This document shows, piece after piece, positions 37,601-45,918 of a stretch of DNA of 64,000 bases (positions are counted from its first letter, which is position 1; each line of letters starts with the position of its first letter). A model generated the notes under the pieces. It made no database searches, was not told the origin of the DNA, and saw nothing but the letters and a program-made list of their open reading frames with translations. The position numbers were made by a program, and so were the translations under genes. This DNA comes from Streptomyces geranii (GTDB lineage Bacteria > Actinomycetota > Actinomycetes > Streptomycetales > Streptomycetaceae), in NCBI RefSeq assembly GCF_002954775.1, contig NZ_PJME01000008.1, forward strand, positions 62,001 through 126,000. Reading direction: 5' to 3'.

Positions 37601-38209
37601 CTGCGGTTCCTGGACGCGGACGCCGGCTCCTACACGCTGGGCGGCGTGGACGCGTACGCGCTCGACGGCGACGACGTACGGCGGCTGGTCGGGCTCTGCG
37701 CCCAGGACGCGCACCTCTTCGACAGCTCCGTGCGCGAGAACCTGCTGCTCGCGAAGAAGGACGCCACCGAGGACGACCTGCGCGGCGCCCTCGCGCGGGC
37801 GCGGCTGCTGGACTGGGCGCAGGCGCTGCCCGACGGGCTCGACACGCTGGTCGGCGAGCACGGGGCGCGCCTTTCCGGCGGGCAGCGGCAGCGGCTGGCG
37901 CTCGCCCGGGCGCTGCTCGCGGACTTCCCGGTGCTGGTGCTCGACGAGCCCGCCGAACACCTCGACCTGCCGACCGCCGACGCGCTCACCGCCGATCTGC
38001 TGGCCGCCACCAAGGGCCGTACGACGCTGCTGATCACCCACCGGCTGGCCGGACTCGACGCCGTGGACGAGGTGATCGTGCTGGACGGCGGACGGGTCGC
38101 GCAGCGGGGAACGTACGCGGAACTGGTCGCCGTGGACGGGCCGCTGCGGGGGATGGCGGAGCGGGAGGCGGAGTCCGAGCGGCTGGCCCTGGCTGCGGCG
38201 GGGAGCTAG
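34688..38209 (+). CDS. cydDC: Fused CydD-CydC ABC exporter
   Basis: 1173 residues: two full ABC half-transporters in one chain. The first membrane domain (about 1-320) is followed by NBD1 (Walker A GPSGAGKST near residue 368; signature LSAGQRQR; LLLDEPTA). A second membrane domain and NBD2 (GPSGSGKTT near 956; LSGGQRQR; VLVLDEPAEHL) follow. CydDC exports glutathione/cysteine or binds heme and is needed to assemble cytochrome bd. The ATG at 34688 lies in a parS, so the first residues MFHVKP are encoded by it. A start 99 bases past cydB, without a clear ribosome site, leaves the exact start open. Confidence 0.93.
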   Translation: MFHVKPIDPRLFRYAGATRRFLLAVVGLGAVGAGLVIAQAMLIAEVVVGAFQHGLSVTELRTPLLLLVAVATGRAIVSWLTELAAHRTSAAVKSELRGRLLERAVALGPGWLSGQRTGSLVAVATRGVDALDDYFSRYLPQLGLAIVVPVAVLARIVTEDWVSAAIIVGTLPLIPVFMVLIGWATQSHMDRQWRLLSRLSGHFLDVVAGLPTLKVFGRAKAQAESIKRITGEYRQATMRTLRIAFISSFALELLATLSVALVAVTIGMRLVHGEMDLYIGLVILILAPEAYLPLRQVGAQFHAAAEGLAAAEEIFAVLETPVPESGTGAVPAGGIAFEGVTVRYPGRSVDAVADVSFAVAAGETVALVGPSGAGKSTLLHALLGFVRPAEGRVCVGRADLAGLDLEQWRARVAWVPQRPHLFAGSIAENVRLARPDADDTAVRRALADAGALEFVDALPEGVDALLGEEGAGLSAGQRQRLALARAFLADRPVLLLDEPTAALDGETEAEVVAAVRRLAVGRTVLLVVHRPALLEVVDRVVRVTEAAVPAQLPASEQAPGSPDGLLAGAPQVPLVDEEEFVSGAAAGRVGVLARVRAMSGARRGRLGLALLLGSLALGSAVGLMATSGWLISRASQQPPVLYLMVAVTATRAFGIGRAVFRYAERLVSHDAVLRMLADTRVAVYRRLERLAPAGLRTTRRGDLLSRLVADVDALQDYWLRWLLPAGAALVVSAASVGFTAWLLPEAGAVLAAGLLAAGVGVPLVTSAVARRAERRLAPARGALATHVADLLTGTAESTVAGALNARTEEVRRADSELTRIASRAATATALGDGLTALLSGLTVAATALVAAQAVVDGRLAGVVTAVVVLTPLAAFEAVLGLPLAVRYRQRVRRSAERVYEVLDAPEPVREPEQPRPAPLSPFPVVVKELVARHAGQDRDALARLDLTLDEGCRIAVVGPSGSGKTTLAQVLLRFLDADAGSYTLGGVDAYALDGDDVRRLVGLCAQDAHLFDSSVRENLLLAKKDATEDDLRGALARARLLDWAQALPDGLDTLVGEHGARLSGGQRQRLALARALLADFPVLVLDEPAEHLDLPTADALTADLLAATKGRTTLLITHRLAGLDAVDEVIVLDGGRVAQRGTYAELVAVDGPLRGMAEREAESERLALAAAGS
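34689..34703. other. parS: parS overlapping the cydDC start
   Basis: Exact core GTTTCACGTGAAAC (34690-34703) immediately after the A of the predicted ATG; it spans codons 1-6. Confidence 0.88.
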
Positions 38210-38276
38210 CCGCTTGCTCCCCGGCTCGCTGGGCGCTCGACTTTCGGTGACAAACGGGACTAATTAGGCTCGGGGG

Positions 38277-39791
38277 ATGGCCGATCCCCCGTTTCGTCCC
38301 CAGCCGTGCGTGCCGCAGTTGCTGGAGGCCATGCGGGCCGTGGGGAGCGGGCTCGGGCCGCGTGCCACGCTGGAGCGGATCTGTGCGACGGCGATCGCGT
38401 TGGTGGACGCCGAGCGTGTGGCCATCGGGGTGCTCGCCGAGGACGGTGACGGCTTCGCCGACACGGTCCACCACGGTGTCGACGAGGAGACCGCCCGCTG
38501 GACCGAGCCGATCCGGGTGCGCGGCGAGGTCTTCGGGAAGCTGTATCTGGGGGACAAGCGCGGCGGCGGGCCGTTCACCGAGCACGATCTGACCCTGGTC
38601 CGCGTGCTGGCCACCGAGGCGGGCATCGCCATCGGCAACGCCCGGCTCTACGAGGCCGCCCGGCAGCGCGAGCGCTGGATCGACGGGTCCGTGGCCGTGA
38701 CCACCGCGCTGCTCTCGGGCGGTGACATCGGCGACTCGCTCCGGATCGTCGCCGAACAGGCCCGTCGGCTCTCCGGGGCCGCCGCCGGGATCGTGCTGCT
38801 GCCCGCCGCAGAGGGCGGCCTGGAGATCGTCGCCGTGGACGCGGACAGCCCCTCCGCCGCGCTCGGCGTGGTCCTCCCGGCGGAGAACGAGGTCGTAGCC
38901 GAACTGCTCGACGGCGAGCCGGTGTTCGTCGAGGACGCGGCCACCGACCCCCGTTTCGCCGACGGCACAGGACTCGCCAGCGACTACGGGCCCACGGTGC
39001 TGCTGCCTCTGCAGAGCGACGGCCGGGTCGTCGGCAGCCTCGCCATGCCCCGCGCGCGGGGAGAGCGTGCGTTCACCGAGACCGAGCGCGCGCTCGCCGT
39101 GCAGTTCGCCGCGCAGGCCGCACTCGCGCTGATGATGGCCGAGGCCCAGCGCGACCGGGAACGGCTCGCGGTGTACGAGGACCGGGACCGCATCGCCCGT
39201 GACCTGCACGATCTCGTCATCCAGCGGCTGTTCGCCACCGGGATGATGCTGGAGAGCGCCCAGCGGGGGACGGTCGCGCCCGGCGTACGGGACGGCGTCG
39301 GCAGGGCCGTCGACGAGCTCGACGTCACCATCCAGGAGATCCGTACCGCGATCTTCGCGCTCCAGGACGACCCGGGCGAGGTGCCGTCGGAGCTGTCCAC
39401 GAGGGCCGAGCGGGAGATCCACATGGCCTCCGTGGCACTCGGCTTCAAACCCTCGCTCCGGGTGGCCGGCCCGGTCGACACCGCCGTCGGCGAGCTGACC
39501 GGCAAGAACCTCGTCGCCGCCCTCCGCGAGGGCCTGTCCAACGCCTTCCGCCATGCCGGGGCGTCCCGCATCGACGTCGTCGTCGACGCGAACGTGACCC
39601 TGCCGGACGGCCGCCCCGGCGTACGGCTGACCGTCACCGACGACGGCGTCGGCATCCCCGAGGGCGGTCGGCGCAGCGGCCTCAGGAACCTGCGGCGGCG
39701 TGCCGAGTCGCTGGGCGGCGACAGCACGCACGGGCCCGGCAGCGGCCCGGACGGCGGCGGTACGACGGTGGTGTGGCAGGCGCCGTACTGA
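38277..39791 (+). CDS. GAF-domain histidine kinase, DevS/DosT-like
   Basis: 504 residues, cytoplasmic. A first GAF-like domain (about 15-125) and second GAF (about 140-285) precede HisKA_3 (RIARDLHDL with phospho-acceptor His311) and a HATPase domain (NAFRHAG, DDGVGIP, GLRNLRRRAE). Overall it resembles the redox/oxygen kinases DevS and DosT, but the first GAF is some 50 residues shorter between GVDEETARW and IRVRGEVFG, where the heme pocket loop should be. No response-regulator gene is adjacent. It follows cydDC by 67 bases. Confidence 0.87.
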   Translation: MADPPFRPQPCVPQLLEAMRAVGSGLGPRATLERICATAIALVDAERVAIGVLAEDGDGFADTVHHGVDEETARWTEPIRVRGEVFGKLYLGDKRGGGPFTEHDLTLVRVLATEAGIAIGNARLYEAARQRERWIDGSVAVTTALLSGGDIGDSLRIVAEQARRLSGAAAGIVLLPAAEGGLEIVAVDADSPSAALGVVLPAENEVVAELLDGEPVFVEDAATDPRFADGTGLASDYGPTVLLPLQSDGRVVGSLAMPRARGERAFTETERALAVQFAAQAALALMMAEAQRDRERLAVYEDRDRIARDLHDLVIQRLFATGMMLESAQRGTVAPGVRDGVGRAVDELDVTIQEIRTAIFALQDDPGEVPSELSTRAEREIHMASVALGFKPSLRVAGPVDTAVGELTGKNLVAALREGLSNAFRHAGASRIDVVVDANVTLPDGRPGVRLTVTDDGVGIPEGGRRSGLRNLRRRAESLGGDSTHGPGSGPDGGGTTVVWQAPY

Positions 39792-39893
39792 GGGTGCCGT
39801 ACCGCGCGTTGCTGGGCCGTTCGTGGCAACGGGTCCCCCAGGCGTACGACTTGAACAGGCGGCCGGTCCGGTTTGCGGTACACGATCGCTGAC

Positions 39894-40955
39894 ATGGGCT
39901 CACGTCGCCGTCATCCGCTGGTCGTTCCGGTTCTCCTGTGCGCGTTCGTGGTCCTGGTCGCCCGGCCCACGACCGCCTCGGGCGAAGGCGCCGACCCCGA
40001 CTCCGTCACCGACTCGGGCCTCAGCACCGAGGTGACCCGGCTGTACGCGGACGCCGCCGTGGTGACGCGGCAGTACGAGGCCGGACGGCGCGAGGCCGAG
40101 GCGGAGGGGGCCAAGGCCCGGCGGTACGAGGAACTCCTCACCCGCGAACGGCGGGACATCGCCGTCCTGCACGAGGACCTGGGCCGGATCGCGCGCGGCC
40201 AGTACCGCAGCGGCGGCGATCTGCCGTTCACCGCGCAGATCCTGCTCGCGGACGATCCCGAGGAGCTGATGCGGGGTCAGCGGGCCGTGTGGCAGGCCGA
40301 TCTGGCCCTGAACAACGCGATCGACAAGAGCCGGCGCGCGGAGGCCCGGCTCGCCGCCGACGAGGCGAAGGCGGCGGCGCACTGGCGGAAGCTGGAGCGG
40401 CGCAACGCCGAGATCGCCAAGCTGAAGCGGATGATCGAGGAGAAACTCGAAGAGGCCCGCTGGACACTGCAGGGCCGCGCCGACGACTCGGTCGCGGCGG
40501 GCTCCTGCCGGGGCGCCGTCCGGCTCGACCAGCCGGACCCCGGGACCATGCCGGAGTACGTCACGCCCGTGGAGACGTACGAACTGTCCGCGAGCTTCGG
40601 CAGCGGCGGTGACCGCTGGGCCAACGGGCACACCGGGCAGGACTTCGCGGTGCCGATCGGCACTCCGGTGCGGGCGGTCGGCGCGGGCAAGGTGGTGTCG
40701 GTGTCGTGCGGGGGCGCCTTCGGCATCGAGATCGTGATCGAGCACGCCGGGGGCTACTACTCGCAGTACGCGCACCTCGCCACCGTCACCGTCGACCAGG
40801 GGCAGCGGGTCACCCCGGGCCAGTGGATCGGCCAGACCGGCACGACCGGCAACTCGACCGGCCCCCACCTGCACTTCGAGGTGCGCGTCACCCCGGAACT
40901 GGGCTCCGGGGTCGACCCGGCGGCCTGGCTCTCGGCGCGCGGGGTGCAGCTGTAG
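39894..40955 (+). CDS. Secreted M23 (LytM-like) peptidase with coiled coil
   Basis: 353 residues. Signal peptide (hydrophobic VVPVLLCAFVVLVA near residue 11), a long charged coiled-coil region (about 45-200), and a C-terminal M23 domain with zinc ligands in NGHTGQDFAVP and GPHLHFEV. It probably cuts peptidoglycan cross-links or activates an amidase outside the membrane. The ATG at 39894 begins the signal peptide; an in-frame TTG at 39873 adds seven residues. Confidence 0.87.
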   Translation: MGSRRRHPLVVPVLLCAFVVLVARPTTASGEGADPDSVTDSGLSTEVTRLYADAAVVTRQYEAGRREAEAEGAKARRYEELLTRERRDIAVLHEDLGRIARGQYRSGGDLPFTAQILLADDPEELMRGQRAVWQADLALNNAIDKSRRAEARLAADEAKAAAHWRKLERRNAEIAKLKRMIEEKLEEARWTLQGRADDSVAAGSCRGAVRLDQPDPGTMPEYVTPVETYELSASFGSGGDRWANGHTGQDFAVPIGTPVRAVGAGKVVSVSCGGAFGIEIVIEHAGGYYSQYAHLATVTVDQGQRVTPGQWIGQTGTTGNSTGPHLHFEVRVTPELGSGVDPAAWLSARGVQL

Positions 40956-40978
40956 GAGGGGTGGGCGGGGTGCAGGTA

Positions 40979-41006
40979 AGGGGCGTGCGCCAGGACGGAC
41001 GCCCCT
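40979..41006. terminator. Hairpin between convergent genes
   Basis: 8-bp stem AGGGGCGT/ACGCCCCT with a 12-nt loop, between the M23 gene and the HAD gene. Confidence 0.65.
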
Positions 41007-41032
41007 ACCGGCGGCGCCCGTACATCCGCCTC

Positions 41033-41902
41033 TCAGGCGCGTTCCGCGAGCAGCCGCTCGATCACGACCGCCACCCCGTCCTCGTTGTTCGGCGCTGTGT
41101 GTCCCGAGGCCGCCGCGAGGACGTCCGGGTGTGCGTTGCCCATCGCGTACGAGCGGCCCGCCCAGGTGAGCATCTCGACGTCGTTCGGCATGTCCCCGAA
41201 GGCCACGACCTCCTCGGCCGAGATGCCCCGCTCCGCACAGCACAGGGCCAGCGTGCTCGCCTTGGAGACACCGGGACCGCTGATCTCCAGCAGCGCGCTG
41301 GGGCTGGACCGGGTGACGGTCGCCCGGTCGCCGATCGCCAGCCGGGCGGTGGTGAGGAACGCGTCGGGGTCCATCGTGTGGTGGAAGGCGAGGATCTTCA
41401 GCACCGGCTCACCGTCGCTCGGCCCGCCCGGCGCCAGCAGCTTCTCGGCGGGCGCCAGATTGTCCGGCACCTCCATGTGCAGCTTCGGGTACTCCGGCTC
41501 CTGGTGGAAGCCGTACGTCTGCTCCACCGCGTACACCGTCCCCGGCGCCGCGTCGCGCAGCAGGCGTACGGCGTCCAGCGCGTTGTCCCTGGCCAGCTCC
41601 CGCACCTTCACGAAGCGGTGGGCGCCGGGGCCGCCGTGCAGGTCGACCACGGCGGCGCCGTTGCCGCAGATCGCCAGCCCGTGACCATGGACGTGCTGGC
41701 CCACGACGTCCATCCAGCGCGCCGGGCGGCCCGTGACGAAGAAGACCTCGACACCCGCGGCCTCGGCGGCGGCCAGGGCGGCGACCGTGCGCGGGGACAC
41801 CGACTTGTCGTCGCGCAGCAGAGTGCCGTCGAGGTCGGTGGCGATCAGCCGGATCGGGACGGTGCCGGCGGGGGTCTCGGGCTCTCGGGTCGCTGAGGTC
41901 AC
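41033..41902 (-). CDS. HAD-superfamily phosphatase, Cof type
   Basis: 289 residues. Motif I DLDGTLL (catalytic Asp), motif II VTGRP, and motif IV GDMPNDVEML show a Cof/type IIB HAD hydrolase, a group acting on small sugar phosphates or cofactors. Substrate unknown. The GTG at 41902 starts MTSATREPETP. A similar gene is at 51305-52117, so these are paralogues in the same window. Confidence 0.88.
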   Translation of the reverse strand: MTSATREPETPAGTVPIRLIATDLDGTLLRDDKSVSPRTVAALAAAEAAGVEVFFVTGRPARWMDVVGQHVHGHGLAICGNGAAVVDLHGGPGAHRFVKVRELARDNALDAVRLLRDAAPGTVYAVEQTYGFHQEPEYPKLHMEVPDNLAPAEKLLAPGGPSDGEPVLKILAFHHTMDPDAFLTTARLAIGDRATVTRSSPSALLEISGPGVSKASTLALCCAERGISAEEVVAFGDMPNDVEMLTWAGRSYAMGNAHPDVLAAASGHTAPNNEDGVAVVIERLLAERA

Positions 41903-41980
41903 CCGGCCATTCTCGCGTATGGGCGCGCACGCCCGTGCGGGAGCCCGCACAGGTGAGTGGCCGCGCGGGCGGGGGCCGGG

Positions 41981-42898
41981 TCAGCCCAGCTGTCCCGACG
42001 CCTCCGTGGCGATGCGCTCGAAGACCTGCTCGTCGGCCGCGAAGTCGGAGTCCGGGATGGGCCAGTGGATCACGATCTCGGTGAAGCCCAGCTCCCGGTG
42101 CCGCCCCGCGAAGTCGACGAACGCGTCCACCGACTCCAGCGGGCGCCCCCGGTCCGGGGTGAACCCGGTGAGCAGGATCCGGTCGAGACCGCTCACGTCC
42201 CGGCCGATCGCGGCACACGCGTCGGCCAGCCTCTCGTTCTGCGTGCGCAGGGCGTGGAGCGACTGCTCGGGCGTGCCGTTCTCGAACAGTCGGGGATCGC
42301 CGGTGGTCACCCACGCCTGCCCGTGCCGCGCGGTGAGGTTCAGCCCGCGCGGACCGGTCGCGGCCACCGCGAAGGGCAGCCGGGGCCGCTGCACACAGCC
42401 CGGGATGTTGCGCACCTCGTGCGCCGAGTAGTAGTCGCCCTGGTACGAGACGCCGTCCTTGCCGTCCTCGGTCAGCAGCTTGTCGAGCAGCGCGACGAAC
42501 TCACCGAACCGGTCGGCCCGCTCCCGGGGCGTCCACGGCTCCTGGCCGAGCGCGGTGGCGTCGAAGCCGGTGCCGCCCGCGCCGATACCGAGGGTGATCC
42601 GCCCGTTCGACACGTCGTCGAGGGAGATCAGGTCCTTGGCCAGCGTCACCGGGTGCCGGAAGTTCGGCGAGGTCACCAGCGTGCCCAGCCGCAGCCGGTC
42701 GGTCACCGCGGCGGCTGCCGTGAGTGTGGGTACGGCGCCGAACCACGGGCCGTCCCGGAAGGTGCGCCAGGAGAGGTGGTCGTAGGTGTAGGCGGTGTGG
42801 AAACCGAGCTGCTCCGCGCGCTGCCAGGCCGCACGGCCGCCCTCGTGCCAGCGGCGGTACGGCAGGATCACGGTGCTCAGACGCAGACTCTCGCTCAT
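41981..42898 (-). CDS. LLM-class F420-dependent oxidoreductase
   Basis: 305 residues, a TIM barrel of the luciferase-like monooxygenase family. SFNLK-type pattern [25 protein letters not shown] and GIGAG identify the coenzyme F420 branch typical of actinobacteria. It oxidises or reduces an unknown substrate. A parS lies 26 bases upstream of the start codon. Confidence 0.87.
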   Translation of the reverse strand: MSESLRLSTVILPYRRWHEGGRAAWQRAEQLGFHTAYTYDHLSWRTFRDGPWFGAVPTLTAAAAVTDRLRLGTLVTSPNFRHPVTLAKDLISLDDVSNGRITLGIGAGGTGFDATALGQEPWTPRERADRFGEFVALLDKLLTEDGKDGVSYQGDYYSAHEVRNIPGCVQRPRLPFAVAATGPRGLNLTARHGQAWVTTGDPRLFENGTPEQSLHALRTQNERLADACAAIGRDVSGLDRILLTGFTPDRGRPLESVDAFVDFAGRHRELGFTEIVIHWPIPDSDFAADEQVFERIATEASGQLG

Positions 42899-42922
42899 GG
42901 ATCAGAGCCTAGGCGCCGTTCA

Positions 42923-42938
42923 TGTTTCACGTGAAACA
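42923..42938. other. parS: parS (ParB-binding site)
   Basis: Exact TGTTTCACGTGAAACA between the LLM oxidoreductase and the hypothetical gene. Confidence 0.93.
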
Positions 42939-42960
42939 GTGACCGAGCACCAGCGAGCGG

Positions 42961-43407
42961 TCATCGGGTGCGGCTGCCGAGCCATGGGCTGAGGCCGAGC
43001 AGCGGGATGTACTCCTTGTACGTGCGGTCGCCGGGTAGCGGCACCACCAGGTGGTGGGTGGGCGGGAAGCGGCGGGCCGTGACGAACGCCAGGCCGTCGT
43101 AGACCGAGCGGAGGAACGCGGGGACGTCGTCGCGCGGGATGTCGGGGCACTCGACGCCCTCGACCGTGATCAGCGCGTCGTCGTCGGGGAAGAGGCGGAC
43201 GGTCACCCGGGGGACTCCGCCGAACTCGGCGTAGGCCTCGTGCGGGAGCGAGCCGTCCGGGTCCGTGGTGACGCCGACGCCTGCGGCCGTGCGCCGGGAG
43301 GTCTGGTCGGCGCCGATGTCGTGGCTGACCTCGATCTCACGGGCGTACTCGGCGGCGAGGGCGCGCAGGGCGGTGACGGCGGCCTCGGTGGTGGGCAGGT
43401 GGTTCAT
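42961..43407 (-). CDS. Hypothetical protein
   Basis: 148 residues, no membrane segment and no recognised family. Alternating charged and hydrophobic pattern suggests a small soluble alpha/beta domain. ATG at 43407 (MNHLPTTEAAV) has GAGGG close upstream; an in-frame ATG at 43419 is the alternative. It lies 34 bases downstream of kptA in the same direction. Confidence 0.6.
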   Translation of the reverse strand: MNHLPTTEAAVTALRALAAEYAREIEVSHDIGADQTSRRTAAGVGVTTDPDGSLPHEAYAEFGGVPRVTVRLFPDDDALITVEGVECPDIPRDDVPAFLRSVYDGLAFVTARRFPPTHHLVVPLPGDRTYKEYIPLLGLSPWLGSRTR

Positions 43408-43441
43408 GCCCTCGATCATGCCGCTGCTCGTCCCCTATGGG

Positions 43442-43990
43442 TCAGCGCGGCTCGGAGAACCGCAGATAGCGCGGCGGTACCGCCTCCGTGAGCCACACCC
43501 CGTTCGCGCTGACGTGGAAGACATGGCCGTCGCGGTCCATGGCGGCCGAGTCCACCGGGAGGACGACGGGCCGGCCTCGGCGGGCGCCGACCCGGGTCGC
43601 GGTCTCGCGGTCGGCCGAGAGGTGCACGGCGTGCCGGTTCATGGGTCGCAGGCCCTCGGCGCGGATCGCGTCCAGGAAGCGGTCCACCGTGCCGTGGAAG
43701 AGGTACGGCGGCGGGGTCGCCTGGGGCAGCCCGAGGTCGACCTCGACGCTGTGGCCCTGGCTGGCGCGGATCCGGGTGCCGTCGACCGCGAAGCGCTTCT
43801 TGTCGTTGGCGGCGACGACATGGTCCAGTTCCTCGCGCGTGAACCGGAAGTTGTGGGCCGCGGCAGCCGCGATCAGCGTGTCGATCTCGACCCAGCCGGC
43901 CTCGTCGAGCGCGAGCCCGATCCGCTCCGGCTGGTGCCGCAGATGCTTGGACAGGTACTTCGACACCTTTATGGTGCGTCTTTCATCCAT
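43442..43990 (-). CDS. kptA: RNA 2'-phosphotransferase, Tpt1/KptA family
   Basis: 182 residues. The family motifs are an N-terminal winged helix beginning KVSKYLSKHLRHQPE, then DKKRF, RIRASQGHSVEVDL, and YLFHGTVDRFLDAIRAEGL with HVHLS-like NRHAVHLSAD. The enzyme transfers a 2'-phosphate from RNA to NAD+. Bacteria lack the fungal tRNA splicing that makes this substrate, so the job here is unknown; RNA repair or removal of 2'-phosphate damage is a guess. The ATG at 43990 is chosen because the domain starts there. Confidence 0.9.
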   Translation of the reverse strand: MDERRTIKVSKYLSKHLRHQPERIGLALDEAGWVEIDTLIAAAAAHNFRFTREELDHVVAANDKKRFAVDGTRIRASQGHSVEVDLGLPQATPPPYLFHGTVDRFLDAIRAEGLRPMNRHAVHLSADRETATRVGARRGRPVVLPVDSAAMDRDGHVFHVSANGVWLTEAVPPRYLRFSEPR

Positions 43991-44046
43991 CTCACAAGGG
44001 TGCCGGGTGAGACCGTCGTCACGCATTTGATTTTGGTCCGGAGGTT

Positions 44047-44100
44047 TGATCCACAGCCAAGTCCAGTTATCCACAGGGGAATTGGCGAATCTGTGGACAA
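44047..44100. promoter_or_regulatory. DnaA-box cluster between kptA and the SDR fusion gene
   Basis: TTATCCACA (44067-44075, exact), TTGTCCACA on the other strand (44092-44100, exact) and TGATCCACA (44047-44055, two mismatches) in 54 bases upstream of kptA. Confidence 0.68.
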
Positions 44101-44111
44101 CGGACCGGCCG

Positions 44112-45869
44112 TCACAGCGGTGGGTTCACCCGTGCCAGTGCCCGCAACGCCCCGGGGACGAAGCGGGACATGAGATGCGCGCCCCGGGCCTCCGCCGTCA
44201 CCGGCGCGACCGCCTCGTTGCGGACCACCGCCCGCAGGATCGCCGAAGCGACCTTCTCCGGCGGGTAGTTGCGCAGCCCGTACAGCCGTGCGGACCGCTT
44301 CTGCCGCCGCGCCTGCTCCTCGGCGTCGACCCCGGCGAAGCGCGCGGTCGAGGTGATGTTCGTGTTGACGAGCCCGGGGCAGATCGCCGAGACGCCGATG
44401 TCCTTGGCCGCCAGCTCGGCGCGCAGGCACTCGCTGAGCATCAGGACCGCGGCCTTCGAGGTGCTGTACGCGGGCAGCGCCTTGGAGGGCAGATAGGCGG
44501 CGGCCGACGCGATGTTCACGATGTGGCCGCCCTGTCCGCGCTCGGCCATCTGCTTCCCGAAGAGCCGGCAGCCGTGGATGACACCCCACAGGTTGACGTC
44601 CAGGACCTTCTTCCAGTCCTCCGGGGTGGTGTCGAGGAAGGACCCGGAGAGCCCGATCCCCGCGTTGTTCACCAGCACGTCCACGACGCCGTACTCGGTG
44701 GCGACCTTCGCGGCGAGCTTCTCCATCGCCTGCTCGTCCGTGACGTCGACGGTCTCCGCCCAGGCCTCGGGGGCGCCGACCAGCAGGGCCAGCTCGGCCG
44801 TGCGGGCCGCGCTCTCGGCGTCCCGGTCGACGGCCACCACCCGGGCGCCCGACTCGGCGAACGCGAACGCCGTCGCCCGCCCGATGCCGCTGCCCGCCCC
44901 GGTGACCAGCACCAGCCGGCCGCCGAAACGCTGCGCGTACCTGCCGGTCGCCGCCGCCGGGAGCCGTCCGCCCTCGTTGGCGGTCACGAACTCGTCGATC
45001 CAGGCGGCCAGCTGGTCGGGCCGGGTACGCGGGATCCAGTGCTTGGCGTCGAGCGTGCGGCGCACCAGCCCGGGCGCCCACCGCTCAAGACCGTCGGTCA
45101 GCCACTCGGAGAGGAACGCGTCCCCCAGGGGCGTGATGAGCTGCACGGGCGCGTGCGCGTACGCGTCCGTGCGCGGCCTGCGCAGCCGGGCCCGGATGTT
45201 GTCCCGGTACAGCCAGGTGCCGTTGGCCGCGTCCGAGGGCAGGGTGGCCGTCGGATAGCCGTCGTCGGCGGAGATCTTCTCGACGCGGGCCAGCAGCTTC
45301 GGCCAGCGCTTGCCGAGGGGGCCGCGCCAGGCGAGTTCGGGCAGCACGGGCGTGTGCAGCGCGTACACGTACCAGGACTTGCGGCCCTGGACCAGGAGCC
45401 GGGCGACCGCGCGCGGGGTGGGCCGTCTCAGGCGCTCCTTCGTCCAGTGGCCGAGGTGGTCCAGGGACGGCCCGGACATCGACGTGAAGGACGCGATCCG
45501 GCCCTCGGTACGGGTGACGGTGACGAACTCCCAGGACTGCACCGAGCCCCAGTCGTGCCCCACCAGATGCACCGGCCGGTCCGGGCTCACCGCGTCCGCG
45601 ACCGCCAGGAAGTCGTCGGTGAGCTTCTCCAGGGTGAAGCCGCCGCGCAGCGGACGCGGCGCCGTCGAGGCGCCGTGGCCCCGCACGTCGTACAGGACGA
45701 CATGGAAGCGGTCGGCGAGGCGTGCGGCGACCTCGGACCACACCTCCTTGGTGTCCGGGTAGCCGTGCACGAGGATCACCGTGGGGTCGGCCGGGTCGCC
45801 CAGTTCGGCGACGCACAGCTCGATCCCGCCCGTCCGTATCCGGCGCTCACGCGCCCCTTCGAGAGTCAC
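44112..45869 (-). CDS. Alpha/beta hydrolase-SDR fusion protein
   Basis: 585 residues. The first half (about 15-290) is an alpha/beta hydrolase of epoxide-hydrolase type: VILVHGYPDT oxyanion motif and nucleophile elbow GHDWGS (Asp). The second half (about 315-585) is a short-chain dehydrogenase: TGAGSGIG for NAD(P), NNAG, and the YSTSK catalytic pair. Such fusions are known in actinobacteria, but substrate and whether the parts work in sequence are unknown. It ends 11 bases from a DnaA-box cluster. Confidence 0.9.
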   Translation of the reverse strand: MTLEGARERRIRTGGIELCVAELGDPADPTVILVHGYPDTKEVWSEVAARLADRFHVVLYDVRGHGASTAPRPLRGGFTLEKLTDDFLAVADAVSPDRPVHLVGHDWGSVQSWEFVTVTRTEGRIASFTSMSGPSLDHLGHWTKERLRRPTPRAVARLLVQGRKSWYVYALHTPVLPELAWRGPLGKRWPKLLARVEKISADDGYPTATLPSDAANGTWLYRDNIRARLRRPRTDAYAHAPVQLITPLGDAFLSEWLTDGLERWAPGLVRRTLDAKHWIPRTRPDQLAAWIDEFVTANEGGRLPAAATGRYAQRFGGRLVLVTGAGSGIGRATAFAFAESGARVVAVDRDAESAARTAELALLVGAPEAWAETVDVTDEQAMEKLAAKVATEYGVVDVLVNNAGIGLSGSFLDTTPEDWKKVLDVNLWGVIHGCRLFGKQMAERGQGGHIVNIASAAAYLPSKALPAYSTSKAAVLMLSECLRAELAAKDIGVSAICPGLVNTNITSTARFAGVDAEEQARRQKRSARLYGLRNYPPEKVASAILRAVVRNEAVAPVTAEARGAHLMSRFVPGALRALARVNPPL

Positions 45870-45918
45870 TCGTCCTCCGTCTCAAGGAACACGACCGTCG
45901 GCCCAAGGTCCACGACCG

